Shown here: piece by piece, positions 16,550 through 27,751 of the stretch
Numbering within the stretch: position 1 is the first letter of the stretch
Layout: every line of letters starts with the position of its first letter
Translations under genes and position numbers: made by a program
Notes under the pieces: model-generated
Database searches by the model: none
Told to the model about the DNA's origin: nothing
What the model saw: only the letters and a program-made list of their open reading frames with translations
Assembly: GCA_003021015.1 (NCBI GenBank)
Contig: PXRK01000054.1
Location: 1 to 58,320 of the forward strand
Direction: 5' to 3'
DNA: 58,320 nt
DNA from: Halobacteriales archaeon QS_4_66_20
GTDB lineage: Archaea; Halobacteriota; Halobacteria; Halobacteriales; Haloarculaceae

Positions 16550-16786
16550 TCCGGAACCGCGACGCCCTCGCTCGCACCGACGCACACGACCTCGCGCTCG
16601 CGTGCGTCGAGGCCGGCATCGACGCCGCTGCCCCCGAAACGGCGGTCGCGAGCGCCTGCTCGCTCGACGGGAGCACTCTCACCGTCGGCTGGACGGCGTA
16701 CGACCTCGACGACTTCGACCGCGTGCTCGTCGTCAGCATCGGCAAGGCGGGCGCGGCCCTCGCGCGCGGCCTCGACGCCGAGTTGG
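16546..16786 (+). pseudogene. gckA: Glycerate 2-kinase, N-terminal fragment (cut at rearrangement joint)
   Basis: The first ~80 codons ([20 protein letters not shown], then [20 protein letters not shown]) match the start of the MOFRL/DUF4147 glycerate 2-kinase family, which makes 2-phosphoglycerate. A full enzyme has about 440 residues. After LDAEL the reading continues only as antisense of rpoA2 and means nothing. It was translationally coupled to the SDR through ATGA. The rest of the gene is not in the window. Confidence 0.75.
16759..16786. other. Joint between gckA and rpoA2 with shared microhomology
   Basis: This ~28-bp stretch, starting CTCGCGCGCGGCCTCGACGC, fits both partners. Read forward it is LARGLDAEL of glycerate kinase. 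Read backward it is QLGVEAARE of RNA polymerase A''. Each gene is intact up to it and lost after it, the hallmark of a joint formed at shared sequence. Confidence 0.8.
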
Positions 16787-19032
16787 CGGTAGATCTCGTG
16801 GATGTTGTTGCACGTCGTGCGGGAGGCGTCGACGCCCTCGATGTCGAGCACGTCGCCGAACTCCGACCCCTCGGTGAACAGGACGAACTCCTCGCCGCGA
16901 TCGGTCTCGTCTTTCCGAATGACGACCCGGGTGATGTCCTCGATGCCCTTGAAGGTGATATCCCGCAGCTCCTCGACCAGCTGCAGGAGGTCGCGGTAGG
17001 AGGGCTGTTCGGGCCCGAACTGGATGGCCAGCCCCTGCTGGGTCGTCTCGACGCCGAGCGTCGACTCGATGGTGTCTGCGATGCGCTCGGCGACCTCGAC
17101 AGGGTCCTCGACGGTCGGCCAGCGCTCGCGCAGCGTCTCCTCGTTGAGCGACACCTGCACGACCATGTCCGCGACGTTCGTCGAGACGTCGCCGAGCTGG
17201 AGGATCTTCGTCGACTCGATCTTCCAGACCACCTCGTGGGCGCGCTCGCGGCTCTCGGCATACTCGTCCTCGAGGTAGACGGTCATCATCGGCGTGTCGG
17301 GCTCCTTGCGCGCGTCGACCAGCTCGATCAGCCGCGGCAGCCCCTGGGTCACGTCGATCTCGGCGACGCCGGCGTAGTGGAACGTGTTCATCGTGTTGTG
17401 TGTGACGACTCCCTGTGCCGTTGTGAACGTCTCCAGCCCCGCGACGGAGAAGTCGTAGACGTACTCGTGGTCCGGCTCGATCGTCTCGATGGATTCGATG
17501 CGCTCCCACACGACGTCGCCGTCCACAGCGCGTTCGAGTGCGTCGAGAGCGCCGGGTTGGTCGTCGGTCCGCGCATCGATCTCTTCGACCAGACGGGACA
17601 GACGGTTCCGGCCGATACGCTGGCGCTTGTGGGCACTATGAACCTGACGTGAGGGAATACCGGCGTCCATCGCGGCATTCTTGAGGCTATCGCCGAAGTT
17701 CGGAATCTGATCGGCTATATCCGGGCCATCCGAATCGACATCTGCTACTAGCTCAGCGAGTTGCCCTTCCCGCTTTCCAACCATCCCGACACGTTTCGCA
17801 AATCTCGGGGCGAACTTTTTCGGTATTCGGAGCGTCTTCGTGTCTTTATTCTCCCCGAAACGGGCGTAGATACCGATCCGAGCCAACAACAAGCCGATAC
17901 CGAACGTCAGACGATAGCTGGTCGAGGCAGCCCGCACCGCGTTCTTTGCGACGTTGCTATCCCCGCTGAAGTAGCCACGCAAGAGCCCTTTAACGAACTC
18001 TTCCGGCGCGCCGAACGCAAACTCCGGAACAATCTTGTCTCCGTTTTCGTCCCGGCACGACGAATCGAGGAACTCCGACAGCACTTTTCCATTGAGACGG
18101 ATCTCGTACCCCGTCGCGAAGCCACGAGATGATTCGTACTCGTTGACAGTGAAATCAAACCGCTCGGCAAACTCTCTAATGCGGTTCTGGAACGGTGGTT
18201 CAGTGTTCGAAATGTTTGTATGGCGGTCTGTCGAACTTCCTTCTGCAAGCCACGCTCCGACGAAGAACCCAGTCAGATCATCCAGCGGGAACTGCTCCGG
18301 GAGTCCAACAGTGCCTTGAACTGGATATAACTCGGCTGTTCCACCGTCAGTGAGTGCTGAGGTAAACCAGTATTCCGACGCCGGAAGATACTGTGTTGTA
18401 TCGACTGATTTGCGCCCATCCGCAGTGAACTCGCCAATTACCGGAAGCCAGTCACCGGGAGCGAGCGAGTCGCCCCGGATGGGGACAACATCGTTGGCCT
18501 GTCTCGTGACGAACGAGTGCGATTTGGTCGCCCGGATTGTTCGCCCCGATTCGAGTTCGATTTCGAGTAGTTCCTCCGGAGACTGGTGGCGACTCACCTC
18601 TTCGACCGGTTTCCACGCCACCGTTTCGTCGTCGTTCAGGCTCAGGACTTCAAGATCATCCGGAGCCAGTGCGACCTCGTGGTCGTCGATATGACGCGTG
18701 GTGTCGGACTCTATGATATCGTCAACGATTGTACTGATTTCAGCAACCTTCGTTTCATCTCTCCGTCTAACGAGCACCCGTTCCCTCGCATCGAGCGACA
18801 TCTGCGTCCCCGGTTCGCCGATACTCTGTGCGCTGACCGTCCCGACGGGGTCGAGGGGATCGACCCGCGTCTCCCGGTACTGGGCGACCGTCGCCTCGAC
18901 GATGTCGTTCGCTTCTTCGAGGGTTACCTCGCGCTCCTCCAGCGTGCTGTACACCTCTTCCCGCAGCCGCCGCGGGAGGTCGGCGTCCTCGATGATTGCC
19001 GCGACGTCGTCGGATACGTCGTACTCAGTCAT
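16759..19032 (-). CDS. rpoA2: RNA polymerase subunit A'' with intein, C-terminus lost
   Basis: A'' forms the jaw and part of the clamp and trigger-loop side of the archaeal polymerase. The N-extein (78 residues) ends SIGEPGTQM. After an intein of 468 residues the C-extein resumes [20 protein letters not shown] and runs to [19 protein letters not shown] normal A'' continues for roughly 110 more residues, with conserved sequence that is absent here. The frame stays open to 16327 but encodes only antisense of the SDR and gckA. The start overlaps the A' stop (TGATG). An essential subunit cannot work truncated, so either the joint is an assembly error or another copy exists. Confidence 0.85.
17395..18798 (-). 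mobile_element. Intein in RNA polymerase A'' (LAGLIDADG type)
   Basis: A 468-residue intein sits between GTQM and TMNTFH of A''. It starts with Ser1 ([12 protein letters not shown]) and ends GVVTHN with Thr as the +1 residue. Block B is TKSHSF. The homing endonuclease motifs are [10 protein letters not shown] and [11 protein letters not shown], spaced as in the LAGLIDADG class with both acidic residues kept. All splicing residues are present, so it should splice and may still home. Its DNA is visibly richer in A+T than the exteins, a sign of transfer. Inteins at this subunit are known in a few archaea. Confidence 0.9.
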
Positions 19033-22000
19033 CAGTCATCACTCCTGGCGTCGCTCGTCGCGTCCGCCTTTTCGAGCCACGTCTCGTCGGTGTGTTCCGA
19101 GAGGTTCGTCGGGTCCGGCTGGTCGCCCATGAATCGTTCCTTCTCGGCCGGACTCTCGAACTCCTCGTCGAGGATGCGGTCGGCGATATCCTCGACGTCG
19201 ACCGCCGGTCCCTCCTGCCCGCTGGAGACCTCGACCGGCGAGGTGCCGTCCTCGCCGAACTCGAACTGGACGATGGTGTCGGAGGTGTCCCGGACCGTGC
19301 CGTCGTACTGGGTTTCGAGTTCGGAGAGGGCGTTGATCAGCCGGCGCTGGAGGTAGCCGGATTTGGAGGTCCGGACGGCGGTGTCGACCAGCCCCTCGCG
19401 GCCGCCCATCGCGTGGAAGAAGAACTCCTTGGGTTCGAGCCCCTCGCGATAGGAGTGTTTCACGAACCCGTGGGCCTCCGAGGAGAGGTCGCCCTCGGCG
19501 TAATGGGACAGCGTCCGGTTCTCGTAGCCGCGGTTGATCCGCTCGCCCCTGACCGCCTGCTGGCCGACGCAGCCGGCCATCTGGGTGAGGTTCAGCATCG
19601 ACCCACGCGCGCCGGACTCGGCCATGATGACGGCGGGGTTGTCGTCGGCGAAGTGGTCCTCGGCGATGTCGCCGGCGCTGTCACGCGCCTGGCCGAGCGT
19701 CTGCATGATCTTCATCTCCAGCGTCTCGTCGATCGTCCGGCCCGGCAGCGACTCCAGGTCGCCCGCCTCGTAGGCGTCGATCAGCTCCTCGACGCGCTCG
19801 TTGGCCTCCTTGATGGCCTCGTCAACCTGGGCCTGTGCCTCCGGCGGGATCGACTCGTCGTCGATGCTGATCGAGAACCCGAAGTGCATCATCGTCCGGA
19901 CGGCCAGCGAGGACACTTCGTTGATGAAGATCCGGCCGCGCGTCCGGGAGTACTGCTTGGCGATCGAGTCGACGACGTCGCCCTCGAAGGCGCCGACCGC
20001 GTCCTCGTCGATCGTCCCCTCGATCAGCTGGCCGTCCTCGATGACGACCGTGTCGCCCGTCGAGGACGTGAACTCGAGGTCCAGCCCGTCCGGCAACAGC
20101 TCCGAGAAGATGGTCCGGCCGGTCCAGTAGGCCGTGCCGTCCTCCTCGCCGCCGGACGCTGTGCCGTCCTCCTCGCCGTCGGTCGCTGTGGCGTCTGACG
20201 AGCCCGCCCTCGCCCCGCTCGTGCGGACGCCGTCGGGTTCGGGCAGTTCGTCGATCCGGGTGGCGCGCAGCAGGTCCAGGGCCTGTGTCTCGTTGAACCG
20301 GGGGTTCGTGTTCGTCAGGAGGTACGTCCCGGTGATGTGGTCCTGGATGGCGCCCAGGATGTTCTCGCCGAACCGCGGCGACAGCATCTGCTCCTGGACG
20401 CGCATCAGCACGCGGGCCTCCGCACGCGCCTCCTCGTTCTGGAGGGCGTGCATGTTCATCTCGTCGCCGTCGAAGTCGGCGTTGTACGGCGGACAGTTAC
20501 TTCCTACAAAGGAATTCGTCACGAATCGGTGTGCCTCGTCTTCGGTCGTCACGTCGTAGACGCGCTGGTGATCGGCCTCGTCAATCTCCGAGATCGCTTC
20601 CCAGACGAGACCTTCCTCGGCGTCCGCGACACGTTCCGTTCGCCAGTCCTCGTACTCGGGGAAGTCCGTGGCCCGCGGCTGTTCGATATCCCGCTGTCGC
20701 CAGCGGCGAACTCGTCCGGGGTCGACGCCGTGCGTTTTTGCGATTGATTTCAGCTCTCCGTACTCACCGTCTGCCTGCCTGGCCGTCTCGGCAACCGCAG
20801 CGAGGCGGTCGAGTTCTGCAAGTTTCTCCGAGAGATACGCGGCAGCGATTCGTGCCTCGGTAGCCGCGTCTCCGTTGTAGGTGTACCCGATTCGACTGTA
20901 GAGATTTCGCACCGAACCCTGACTGGCGTCGAGTTCCGCGGTGAGCGTCGTCGTACTCGACCCGTCTGTGCGTTGATTGCCCGGGTCCTCCCGGACGTTC
21001 GAAACACTCGTACCGAACGACTCCAGCATATCGCTAACGTCGTCGATGAACTGTCTCCCCGAATCGAGAACGTCAGGGGTCTTTGCAACTTTAAACACCG
21101 GTTGTTCGAACAGTTTGGGACCGCGTTTCTTCGGAGTCGACAGCTCTGCACCGAAGTACGCACTCAGGAACCCACGTTTGACAGCCGCGGGTCCAGTCCG
21201 AATCCACTCGGGAACGCGGAACCGGCTCGTCGTTTTGTCGCCGGTTGGAACGCCGGCTGCCGCGAAGAACGTCGCGAGTGGTTTGCTACGGAGTTCCATC
21301 GCGTACCCATCGCCGGACACGTCAAGCGTTGAACCGTCAGCTGCAACGATCTGTGCGTCGTTTTCCCTGTGGGTTGGTGACTCGGGGTCGAAGCCGAGGC
21401 GTTTGAGGTCCCGTTCGATGTCCTCCAGATCCGGTTTGGGTGCTCGGAACGTCACCCGTGCACGTTGGCCGTCGAGTCCGAGTGACCCATCACCGACAAG
21501 ATGACCCGCCAGCCGCGCAACGACGACGCCAGTCCGTGAGTGACTATCGAACGGGAGCAGGCTATCGAGTTTCGATCGAGCGTGCTCCATGTACGTTTCA
21601 GGTGGTGCAGCGCGCTCAATGTCGTCTGTACTGACCGCAATCTGCTCGCTCGTACTGGGTTCGAACTCGGGTAACTCGACCGGCCGCCGCAGGAGTCGAT
21701 CACCTGGAGACAGTTCGTCTACCCGCGCAAGTCCATCCGGTGTCTGGAGTGGATGGTCCGACGTCGCGACAATCTCTCCGGACGGTGTCTCGACACGGTA
21801 CACACCCGCCCCGTACTCTTCGGGGAGCAGCGACCAGAAGTCCTGTAGCCCGGTTTCGCGCTCCTCGGTTTCGTCGGGGTCGTAGGTGACGACGGTTTCG
21901 TCCTCCCAGTCGCCCTTGATGTTCTCGATACGGCGACTGTACCCATCACAGTCGACCTCGGTATCGCCGGCGACACACACCGTCGTGTTCAGCCGGAACG

Positions 22001-23531
22001 TCTTGTACGGCATCACGACGACCTCGTGGGCCATGATCGACATCCGGTGCAGCGACGGCTGGCGGTTGAAGATCACGATGTCGCCGTCGACGAGGTGCCG
22101 GGAGACCTCCCAGCCAGGCTTGACCTTCTCTGCGAGTTCCTCGCAGTTCTTCTCGGTCACCTTCAGCCGGCGGCCGTCCTCGCGCCGGACGTAGTTCGCG
22201 CCCGGGTGATCCTCCGGCCCGTTGCTGACGTACCGGCGTGCCTTCTCGAGGTTGCGCTCGTTGACGTTCATCGTCTGGGTCATCTCCGTCGCGACCCGGT
22301 TGGGCACGCCAACCTCGTTCAGCGACAGCGTCGGGTCCGGCGAGATCACGGTCCGGGCGGAGAAGTTCACCCGCTTGCCGGACAGCGACCCTCGGAAGCG
22401 ACCCTCCTTGCCTTTCAGGCGCTGGGAGAGCGTCTTTAGCGGCCGGCCGGAGCGGTGCCGTGCCGGCGGCGTGCCGCTGATCTCGTTGTCCATGAACGTC
22501 GTGACGTGGTACTGCAGCAGCTCCCAGAGGTCCTCGATGATCAGCTGGGGGGCGCCGGCCTCGCGGTTCTCCATGAACCGCTGGTTGATCCGGATGATGT
22601 CCACTAGCTTGTGCGTGAGGTCGTCCTCCGAGCGCTGACCGTTGTCCAGCGTGATCGACGGCCGGGCGGTGACCGGCGGCACCGGCAGCACTGTGAGGAT
22701 CATCCACTCGGGCCGCGACCGGTCGGCGTCCATCCCGATGACGGCGATGTCCTCGTCCGGGATGTCCTCGAACCAGTCGCGGATGTCCGAGGGCATCAGC
22801 TTGTTCATGTCCTCCTCGGTCAGGTCCACGTCCAGCGCCGTCTCGATAGCCTCGCGGTCTTCCTTGCGCGGCCGGAAGTCGCCCGAGAGGATTTCCTGGA
22901 CCCGGCCCGCGTCGATGCCGGCCTCCTCGGCCAGCTCCGGCGGGGTGACCCGCTCGTCGTCCTCCTCGCCAGGCTCCATTGCGGCCGCGATGCGGCCGGG
23001 GTAGTCGGCGGCCAGCACCTGCTGGACCTCGTAGTAGGTCGTCGGCTTCTCGTGCTGGATGTCGAACTGTTTCTCGCCGCAGTGGGGACAGCGGTCCTTC
23101 TTGCGGGCCGCCCGGATGGCGGCCTTCGTCACGTCGTTGAGATCCCGACCCAGGTCGCGGGTCCGGCGCAATTGCTCCCGGAACTCCGCCTTCTCGTCCT
23201 CGGTCAGGCAGAGCCGCGAGCACTCGCGGCAGGTTCCGCGCAGCAGCCGGCGGATCAGCTTGTTGTGGCCGACGTGGATCACCGGCGCTGCCAGTTCGAT
23301 GTGGCCGAAGTGGCCGTTACAGGAGCCGGAGTGCTTGCCGCAGGTCTTACACTCCAGCCCCGGGTCGATCACGCCCAGCCGCGGGTCCATCAGCCCCATG
23401 TCGATTGGGAAGCCGTCGTCGTCGTAGGTGTCAGCCGTGATCACCTTGGTGGCGCTCATGTCGCGATACTCTTCGGGATCCATAAACCCGAATTCGAGCC
23501 GTCCGATCGATTTTGGTGCCCGTTGACTCAT
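19032..23531 (-). CDS. rpoA1: RNA polymerase subunit A' with intein
   Basis: A' is the largest catalytic-core part of the polymerase. Zinc-binding [17 protein letters not shown] and [12 protein letters not shown] lie in the first 170 residues. The Mg-binding [10 protein letters not shown] follows directly after an intein (residues 519-1012). Without the intein the subunit is about 1005 residues, slightly long because of an acidic insert with two GEEDGTA repeats (near 20135-20180). The last part has the bridge-helix and funnel region ([20 protein letters not shown], then [19 protein letters not shown]). It overlaps B' by 4 bp (ATGA) and A'' by 1 bp. Confidence 0.95.
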   Translation of the reverse strand: MSQRAPKSIGRLEFGFMDPEEYRDMSATKVITADTYDDDGFPIDMGLMDPRLGVIDPGLECKTCGKHSGSCNGHFGHIELAAPVIHVGHNKLIRRLLRGTCRECSRLCLTEDEKAEFREQLRRTRDLGRDLNDVTKAAIRAARKKDRCPHCGEKQFDIQHEKPTTYYEVQQVLAADYPGRIAAAMEPGEEDDERVTPPELAEEAGIDAGRVQEILSGDFRPRKEDREAIETALDVDLTEEDMNKLMPSDIRDWFEDIPDEDIAVIGMDADRSRPEWMILTVLPVPPVTARPSITLDNGQRSEDDLTHKLVDIIRINQRFMENREAGAPQLIIEDLWELLQYHVTTFMDNEISGTPPARHRSGRPLKTLSQRLKGKEGRFRGSLSGKRVNFSARTVISPDPTLSLNEVGVPNRVATEMTQTMNVNERNLEKARRYVSNGPEDHPGANYVRREDGRRLKVTEKNCEELAEKVKPGWEVSRHLVDGDIVIFNRQPSLHRMSIMAHEVVVMPYKTFRLNTTVCVAGDTEVDCDGYSRRIENIKGDWEDETVVTYDPDETEERETGLQDFWSLLPEEYGAGVYRVETPSGEIVATSDHPLQTPDGLARVDELSPGDRLLRRPVELPEFEPSTSEQIAVSTDDIERAAPPETYMEHARSKLDSLLPFDSHSRTGVVVARLAGHLVGDGSLGLDGQRARVTFRAPKPDLEDIERDLKRLGFDPESPTHRENDAQIVAADGSTLDVSGDGYAMELRSKPLATFFAAAGVPTGDKTTSRFRVPEWIRTGPAAVKRGFLSAYFGAELSTPKKRGPKLFEQPVFKVAKTPDVLDSGRQFIDDVSDMLESFGTSVSNVREDPGNQRTDGSSTTTLTAELDASQGSVRNLYSRIGYTYNGDAATEARIAAAYLSEKLAELDRLAAVAETARQADGEYGELKSIAKTHGVDPGRVRRWRQRDIEQPRATDFPEYEDWRTERVADAEEGLVWEAISEIDEADHQRVYDVTTEDEAHRFVTNSFVGSNCPPYNADFDGDEMNMHALQNEEARAEARVLMRVQEQMLSPRFGENILGAIQDHITGTYLLTNTNPRFNETQALDLLRATRIDELPEPDGVRTSGARAGSSDATATDGEEDGTASGGEEDGTAYWTGRTIFSELLPDGLDLEFTSSTGDTVVIEDGQLIEGTIDEDAVGAFEGDVVDSIAKQYSRTRGRIFINEVSSLAVRTMMHFGFSISIDDESIPPEAQAQVDEAIKEANERVEELIDAYEAGDLESLPGRTIDETLEMKIMQTLGQARDSAGDIAEDHFADDNPAVIMAESGARGSMLNLTQMAGCVGQQAVRGERINRGYENRTLSHYAEGDLSSEAHGFVKHSYREGLEPKEFFFHAMGGREGLVDTAVRTSKSGYLQRRLINALSELETQYDGTVRDTSDTIVQFEFGEDGTSPVEVSSGQEGPAVDVEDIADRILDEEFESPAEKERFMGDQPDPTNLSEHTDETWLEKADATSDARSDD
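20496..21977 (-). mobile_element. Intein in RNA polymerase A' at the NADFDGD site
   Basis: A 494-residue intein interrupts LNTTV / [11 protein letters not shown]. Cys1 opens [12 protein letters not shown], block B is TSDHPLQT, and the LAGLIDADG motifs are [11 protein letters not shown] and [11 protein letters not shown]; the second lacks a clear acidic residue. A helix-turn-helix-like stretch ([20 protein letters not shown]) comes late. It ends [10 protein letters not shown] with Cys +1. The penultimate residue is Ser instead of the usual His. Splicing without that His is known but often slower. The DNA is poorer in GC than the exteins. Confidence 0.9.
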
Positions 23532-25354
23532 ACTGCGTCCTCCAGTTCGATCCGAGGGGCGATGCCGAGCGCTTTCATCTCGTCGAGCAGGAGCTTGAAC
23601 GCGTAGGACATCTCCACCTCGTGAATGTCTGTTTCTTCCTCACAGTTCGGACAGTACACCCGCCGTTGCTCGACGTTCTCGACGGCGGTCATGCCACACT
23701 CGCCACAGACGTTGATCAGCTCCCGGTCGGACTCGTCGAGCAGGCGCTCCTTGAGCGTCATCGCCGCGCCGTGCCCGATGAATACGTCGCGCTCCATCTC
23801 CCCGATCCGGAGGCCGCCCTCGCGGGCGCGCCCCTCCGTCGGCTGGCGCGTCAGCACCTGGACCGGGCCGCGCGAGCGGGCGTGGATCTTGTTCGACACC
23901 ATGTGGTACAGCTTCTGGTAGAAGATGGTGCCGACGAAGATCTCCGCTTCGATCTTCTCGCCGGTGATCCCGGAGTACATGATCTCCTTGCCGCTGGAGT
24001 TGAACCCGTGGTCCTCCAGCGAGCCGCGGAGTTCGTCCTCGTCCTCGCCGGTGAAGGGGGTGCCGTCGACGCGGCGGCCTTCGAGCGAACCGACCTTGCC
24101 GCCGATCATCTCCAGGATGTGCCCGACCGTCATCCGCGACGGCAGCGCGTGCGGGTTCAGGATCAGGTCCGGCACGACGCCCTCCTCGGTGAACGGCATG
24201 TCCTCCTGGGGCGCGATGTGGCCGACGACGCCTTTCTGACCGTGCCGCGAGGCGAACTTGTCGCCCAGTTCCGGGATCCGCTCGTCGCGCACCGAAACCT
24301 TCGAGAGCTTCGAGCCGTCCTCGCCCTCCATCAGCGTGACGGTGTCGACGACACCGGACTCCCCCGACCGCATCGTGACGCTCGTCTCACGGCGCTTCTG
24401 CGGTGACAGCCCGCCCATGTCGTCGGGCTCCTCGAGGAACCGCGGCGGACTTGTCTTGCCCAACAGGACGGCGTTTTCCTCGACTTTCGTCTCCGGGTTG
24501 ACGAGGCCGTCCTCGTCGAGATGGGTGTACGCTTCCTCGCCGCGCGCACCTCGGACTTCCTCGTCGGGGATCTCGAAGCGGTCCTCCTGGCCGCCCGGAT
24601 AGCGGCGCTCCTCGCCCTCGTAGGTCCGGAAGAAGTGCGAGCGGGCGAGCGCGCGGTCGACCGACCCCTTGTTCATCACGAGCGCGTCCTCGATGTTGAA
24701 CCCCTCGTAGGACATGACGGCGACGACGAAGTTCTGTGCTGCGGGGCGGTCGTCGTAGCCGATCTGTTCGGTCGTCTGTGTCTTCACCAGCGACAGCTGC
24801 GGGTAGTGCAGGAGGTGCTGGCGCGTGTCCGGCCGGATCCGGTAGTTGGCGGAGGGCAGCCCGAGCGACTGCTTGATCATCCCGGATCCCATGGTAATCC
24901 GGGGCGAGGCGTTGTGCTCGGGGTAGGGGATCATCCCCGCGCCGATGCCGAACATCAGCTGCGGGTCGATCTCAAGGTGGGTGTGGTCCCCGGTGAGCTC
25001 CTCCTCCTCGACGGCGACGAGGATGTCGCCCTCCTCCTCGGCGTCGATGAACTCGATGTACCCGCGGTCGACGAGTTCCTGGAACTCCAGCTGGCCGTCG
25101 GTCAGTGCTTCGACTTCCTCGTCGGAGATCAGCGGCTCCCCGTCCTCGACGATCAGCAGCGGGCGGCGGGCTCGGCCCGCGTCGGCGTTGACGATGACCT
25201 CGCCGGTCCGCTCGTTGACCGAGACGTTGACCATCTCGCTCACGTCGCCGCGCCGTCGCGCCTGCCTGATCTGGTCTGCGAGCTGTTCCGGGTCGGGATG
25301 TGTCCCGACAAGACTCCCGTTCACGTACACTTTGGCTTCTCGTCCCTGGCTCAT
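23528..25354 (-). CDS. rpoB1: RNA polymerase subunit B'
   Basis: The 608-residue C-terminal half of the split beta-like subunit. It has the core [20 protein letters not shown], the active-site [13 protein letters not shown], and a C-terminal zinc ribbon [14 protein letters not shown]...CPNC. The ATG at 25354 ([13 protein letters not shown]) lies 2 bp after the B'' stop. A start nine codons further up would overlap B'' and is less likely. No intein. Confidence 0.95.
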   Translation of the reverse strand: MSQGREAKVYVNGSLVGTHPDPEQLADQIRQARRRGDVSEMVNVSVNERTGEVIVNADAGRARRPLLIVEDGEPLISDEEVEALTDGQLEFQELVDRGYIEFIDAEEEGDILVAVEEEELTGDHTHLEIDPQLMFGIGAGMIPYPEHNASPRITMGSGMIKQSLGLPSANYRIRPDTRQHLLHYPQLSLVKTQTTEQIGYDDRPAAQNFVVAVMSYEGFNIEDALVMNKGSVDRALARSHFFRTYEGEERRYPGGQEDRFEIPDEEVRGARGEEAYTHLDEDGLVNPETKVEENAVLLGKTSPPRFLEEPDDMGGLSPQKRRETSVTMRSGESGVVDTVTLMEGEDGSKLSKVSVRDERIPELGDKFASRHGQKGVVGHIAPQEDMPFTEEGVVPDLILNPHALPSRMTVGHILEMIGGKVGSLEGRRVDGTPFTGEDEDELRGSLEDHGFNSSGKEIMYSGITGEKIEAEIFVGTIFYQKLYHMVSNKIHARSRGPVQVLTRQPTEGRAREGGLRIGEMERDVFIGHGAAMTLKERLLDESDRELINVCGECGMTAVENVEQRRVYCPNCEEETDIHEVEMSYAFKLLLDEMKALGIAPRIELEDAV

Positions 25355-25355
25355 G

Positions 25356-26918
25356 TTAGTCGTCCGCGGGCTGTTCGACACTTTCGATGCCGGGGATGCC
25401 CTCGACCCCCATCTGTGCGAGTTCCTGTTTCAGTCGCTGTTCGTCGTCGACGTTCTGTGACAGCTCCATCGCCTGTGCGAAGTTTTTCACCAGCCCACAG
25501 TTCGGCCCCTCGGGCGTCTCGGAGGGACAGATCCGCCCCCACTGGGTCGCGTGGAGGTCACGCGCCTCGAAGTGTGGCTGCGAGCGCGACAGCGGCGACC
25601 GGAGCCGCCGCAGGTGGCTCAGCACGCCCATGTAGTCGGTCCTGTCCACGAGCTGTGAGACGCCGGACCGGCCGCCGACCCAGTTACCCGTCGCGATCGG
25701 GTGTTCGAGCCGTTCGGTCAGCACGTCCGAGCGGACGACCGTCGAGACGGACAGCTGCCGGTTGCGCATGTTCGCCCGTTCGAGCTGGTACTTCACGTCG
25801 CGTGCCAGCTTGTTCAGTGCGGTCCTGAACAGGTCGCGCATCAGGTCGCCGGACACCTTCAGGCGCTTGTTGGCGTAGTGATCCTTGTCGTCTGCCTCGC
25901 GCCGGCCCAGCGCGAGTTCGAAGCACGCCTCGGCCATCCGGCAGAGGTAGTACGCCTTGTTGATCCGGACGTCCTCCTCGTCGACGCCCTCCTCGTGGAG
26001 GTGTGGCAGCAGGTAGCGGTCGATGACGTAGTTCGCCCGCTTGAGCTGGTAGTTCTTGCCCTGGCCGGAGGCGACGCGCTTGCCCAGCGCCTCGATCGCC
26101 TCCTCTGTCGTCTGGACCTCGGCGGCCTCCAGGTTCTCCAGCATGAACTTCACGATCTCGGGGTCGTCGCTGACCCGATGGACGATCTCCTCGTCGGATT
26201 CGAGTCCGAGCGCGCGCACGAGGGTCACGAAGTTGACGCTGCCCGAGACCGAGGGGAACGAGACCTCCAGCAGGCCGTCGCGCGTCCGTTCACACAGCAC
26301 CAGTGCCCGGTACCCGCGGCGCTGGGAGAACGTCTTGGCAACCTCGATCGTGTCGCCGTACTTGGTGTCGGTCTCGGCGAGGATCTTGTTCGGCGCGAGG
26401 TCCTCGCTGGTCATCAGTACCCGCTCGGAGCCGTTGACGATGAAGTAGCCGCCGGGGTCGGCGGGGTCCTCGCCGATGTCGATCAGCTCCTCGCGCGTGA
26501 AGTTCGCGATGTTGCACTTCCTCGAACCGACCATGATCGGCATCCGGCCGATCTTCGTCTCGGTCTGGTCGACGGGACGTTCCTCCTCCTCTTCGCCGCC
26601 CTTGATGACTGCCATCTCCATGAACACCGGCGCCGAGTAGGTGATGTTCCGGAGGCGCGCCTCCTGGGGGTACAGCAGTTCCTCGCTGCCGTCGGCCTCG
26701 CGCACCCGCGGCGTGACGATCCGGATTTCGCCCAGTTCGACGAACACCGGCTCCTCCCCCTCTTTGTCGCCGATGTCTGTTTCGATCGTTGCCTTCTCGT
26801 CGACGACCTCCTGCATCCCCCGGTCGAGAAACGCGTTGAACGACCGGAAGTGGTGTTCGGCGAGCCGTTCGCGTGAGAAATACTCCCGTGAGATCTGTCG
26901 TTTGTTGTCGATATCCAT
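25356..26918 (-). CDS. rpoB2: RNA polymerase subunit B''
   Basis: The 520-residue N-terminal half of the beta-like subunit (lobe and protrusion). It carries [20 protein letters not shown], then [20 protein letters not shown] and the fork region [20 protein letters not shown], followed by [20 protein letters not shown]'' and B' are separate genes, as in haloarchaea and methanogens. It overlaps rpoH by one base. Confidence 0.95.
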   Translation of the reverse strand: MDIDNKRQISREYFSRERLAEHHFRSFNAFLDRGMQEVVDEKATIETDIGDKEGEEPVFVELGEIRIVTPRVREADGSEELLYPQEARLRNITYSAPVFMEMAVIKGGEEEEERPVDQTETKIGRMPIMVGSRKCNIANFTREELIDIGEDPADPGGYFIVNGSERVLMTSEDLAPNKILAETDTKYGDTIEVAKTFSQRRGYRALVLCERTRDGLLEVSFPSVSGSVNFVTLVRALGLESDEEIVHRVSDDPEIVKFMLENLEAAEVQTTEEAIEALGKRVASGQGKNYQLKRANYVIDRYLLPHLHEEGVDEEDVRINKAYYLCRMAEACFELALGRREADDKDHYANKRLKVSGDLMRDLFRTALNKLARDVKYQLERANMRNRQLSVSTVVRSDVLTERLEHPIATGNWVGGRSGVSQLVDRTDYMGVLSHLRRLRSPLSRSQPHFEARDLHATQWGRICPSETPEGPNCGLVKNFAQAMELSQNVDDEQRLKQELAQMGVEGIPGIESVEQPADD

Positions 26919-27145
26919 TATTCCACCACCAGTCGGTACACCACGGCCCGGTCCGTGGTGCGTGAGTCGCGGACGATTTCGACGACGTCGCCAACCTCCG
27001 CCGCTGACGGCAACGCCGGGTCCGTCCGTTTGATCTTCGGAAGATCTGTTTTTCGGATGTTGTACTCCTGCATTACGTCCTCTATCTCCGGGTCATCGAG
27101 GACGTTGTGGTCTGGTACGAGTTCGTGGTTGCTTACATCTACCAT
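26918..27145 (-). CDS. rpoH: RNA polymerase subunit H
   Basis: The 75-residue subunit H (Rpb5 C-terminal homologue) reads [20 protein letters not shown] and ends [13 protein letters not shown]. It is the first gene of the polymerase operon and overlaps rpoB2 by one base. A TTAAAT box about 65 bp upstream implies a short leader of roughly 40 nt, unusual among the mostly leaderless genes here. Confidence 0.95.
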   Translation of the reverse strand: MVDVSNHELVPDHNVLDDPEIEDVMQEYNIRKTDLPKIKRTDPALPSAAEVGDVVEIVRDSRTTDRAVVYRLVVE

Positions 27146-27203
27146 GGGTGTGGCTTACCGGCTGAGAAGCTGGTCGAGATACTACAGAACGGTACCGCCG
27201 GGA

Positions 27204-27216
27204 ACCATTTAACCCT
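27204..27216 (-). promoter_or_regulatory. TATA box of the RNA polymerase operon
   Basis: Read on the minus strand, AAAGGGTTAAATGG carries a clear TATA element. Transcription would start near 27185, about 40 nt before the rpoH ATG. The remaining DNA up to tRNA-Asp holds no gene. Confidence 0.55.
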
Positions 27217-27385
27217 TTCTAAATCCCGCCGTGCACAGCTATCCGTGCCGGGGGCGAGCGTTGGGGCCTGTGTTGGATGCCGTGATGGTCCCGTACCCAC
27301 CCCTTGTACGTGTGGTACAAAATAACTTGCGTGCGAAATCGTTTGGAAAGTCTTAATACCCAAACCCGGAAACGTGAGAGTGCGA

Positions 27386-27458
27386 GCCCGGGTGGTGTAG
27401 TGGCCCATCATACAACCCTGTCACGGTTGTGACGCGGGTTCAAATCCCGCCTCGGGCG
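27386..27458 (+). tRNA. tRNA-Asp (GUC)
   Basis: The acceptor GCCCGGG pairs with CTCGGGC with one G-U. The anticodon stem CAACC/GGTTG encloses CTGTCAC, giving anticodon GTC. The T-arm is CGGGT-TCAAAT-CCCG type. The discriminator is G at 27458. A CTTAATACC promoter box lies about 30 bp upstream (27351-27360). Confidence 0.92.
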
Positions 27459-27536
27459 TAGAAATTTTCGTTCACATCCCACAGGTAAAAGACCCAGAGA
27501 TCCGGCGCCGTTCGATGCGCCGGACGCTGGGGGTGA

Positions 27537-27644
27537 TACTGGTGGCTGTACGTACGTGAAAACTCGAATTGAGAACCCAGGCGGAACGGGTCTGTCTCCG
27601 CAGAGAGCAGAGACTGGCGAGTAAAAGAATTACAGCCACCAGTA
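27537..27644 (+). mobile_element. MITE, family 1, copy 1 (108 bp)
   Basis: A non-coding element with terminal inverted repeats TACTGGTGGCTGTA/TACAGCCACCAGTA, flanked on both sides by TGA. Near-identical copies lie at 30273, 31912 and 43405. All are 108 bp, so they come from one transposition burst. No transposase for them is in the window. Confidence 0.85.
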
Positions 27645-27711
27645 TGAGCACTGATGGACGCCCCACCGAACAGCCCGGTCGTTCCAACGTCGGCTATCAT
27701 GTCCCAAAACG

Positions 27712-27740
27712 CTTATGATCTATGGGGTCATAGGTCATAG
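27712..27740 (+). promoter_or_regulatory. Probable operator/promoter of the TumE-TumA pair
   Basis: A CTATG-GGGT-CATAG inverted repeat (27720-27733) plus a further CATAG half-site (27736-27740) sit 12-32 bp ahead of the toxin ATG and just behind a TTATGAT box. Type II antitoxins usually bind such repeats over their own promoter. The assignment is by pattern only. Confidence 0.45.
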
Positions 27741-27751
27741 TAGGTAGCAGG

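Noticed and set aside
16327-16758. Continuation of the A'' frame to a stop at 16327
   Set aside because: The residues are antisense of the SDR and gckA genes and do not match any polymerase sequence.
27537-27644. Family-1 elements as small RNA genes or riboswitches
   Set aside because: Copies lie in both orientations with target duplications at unrelated sites, which fits transposition better.
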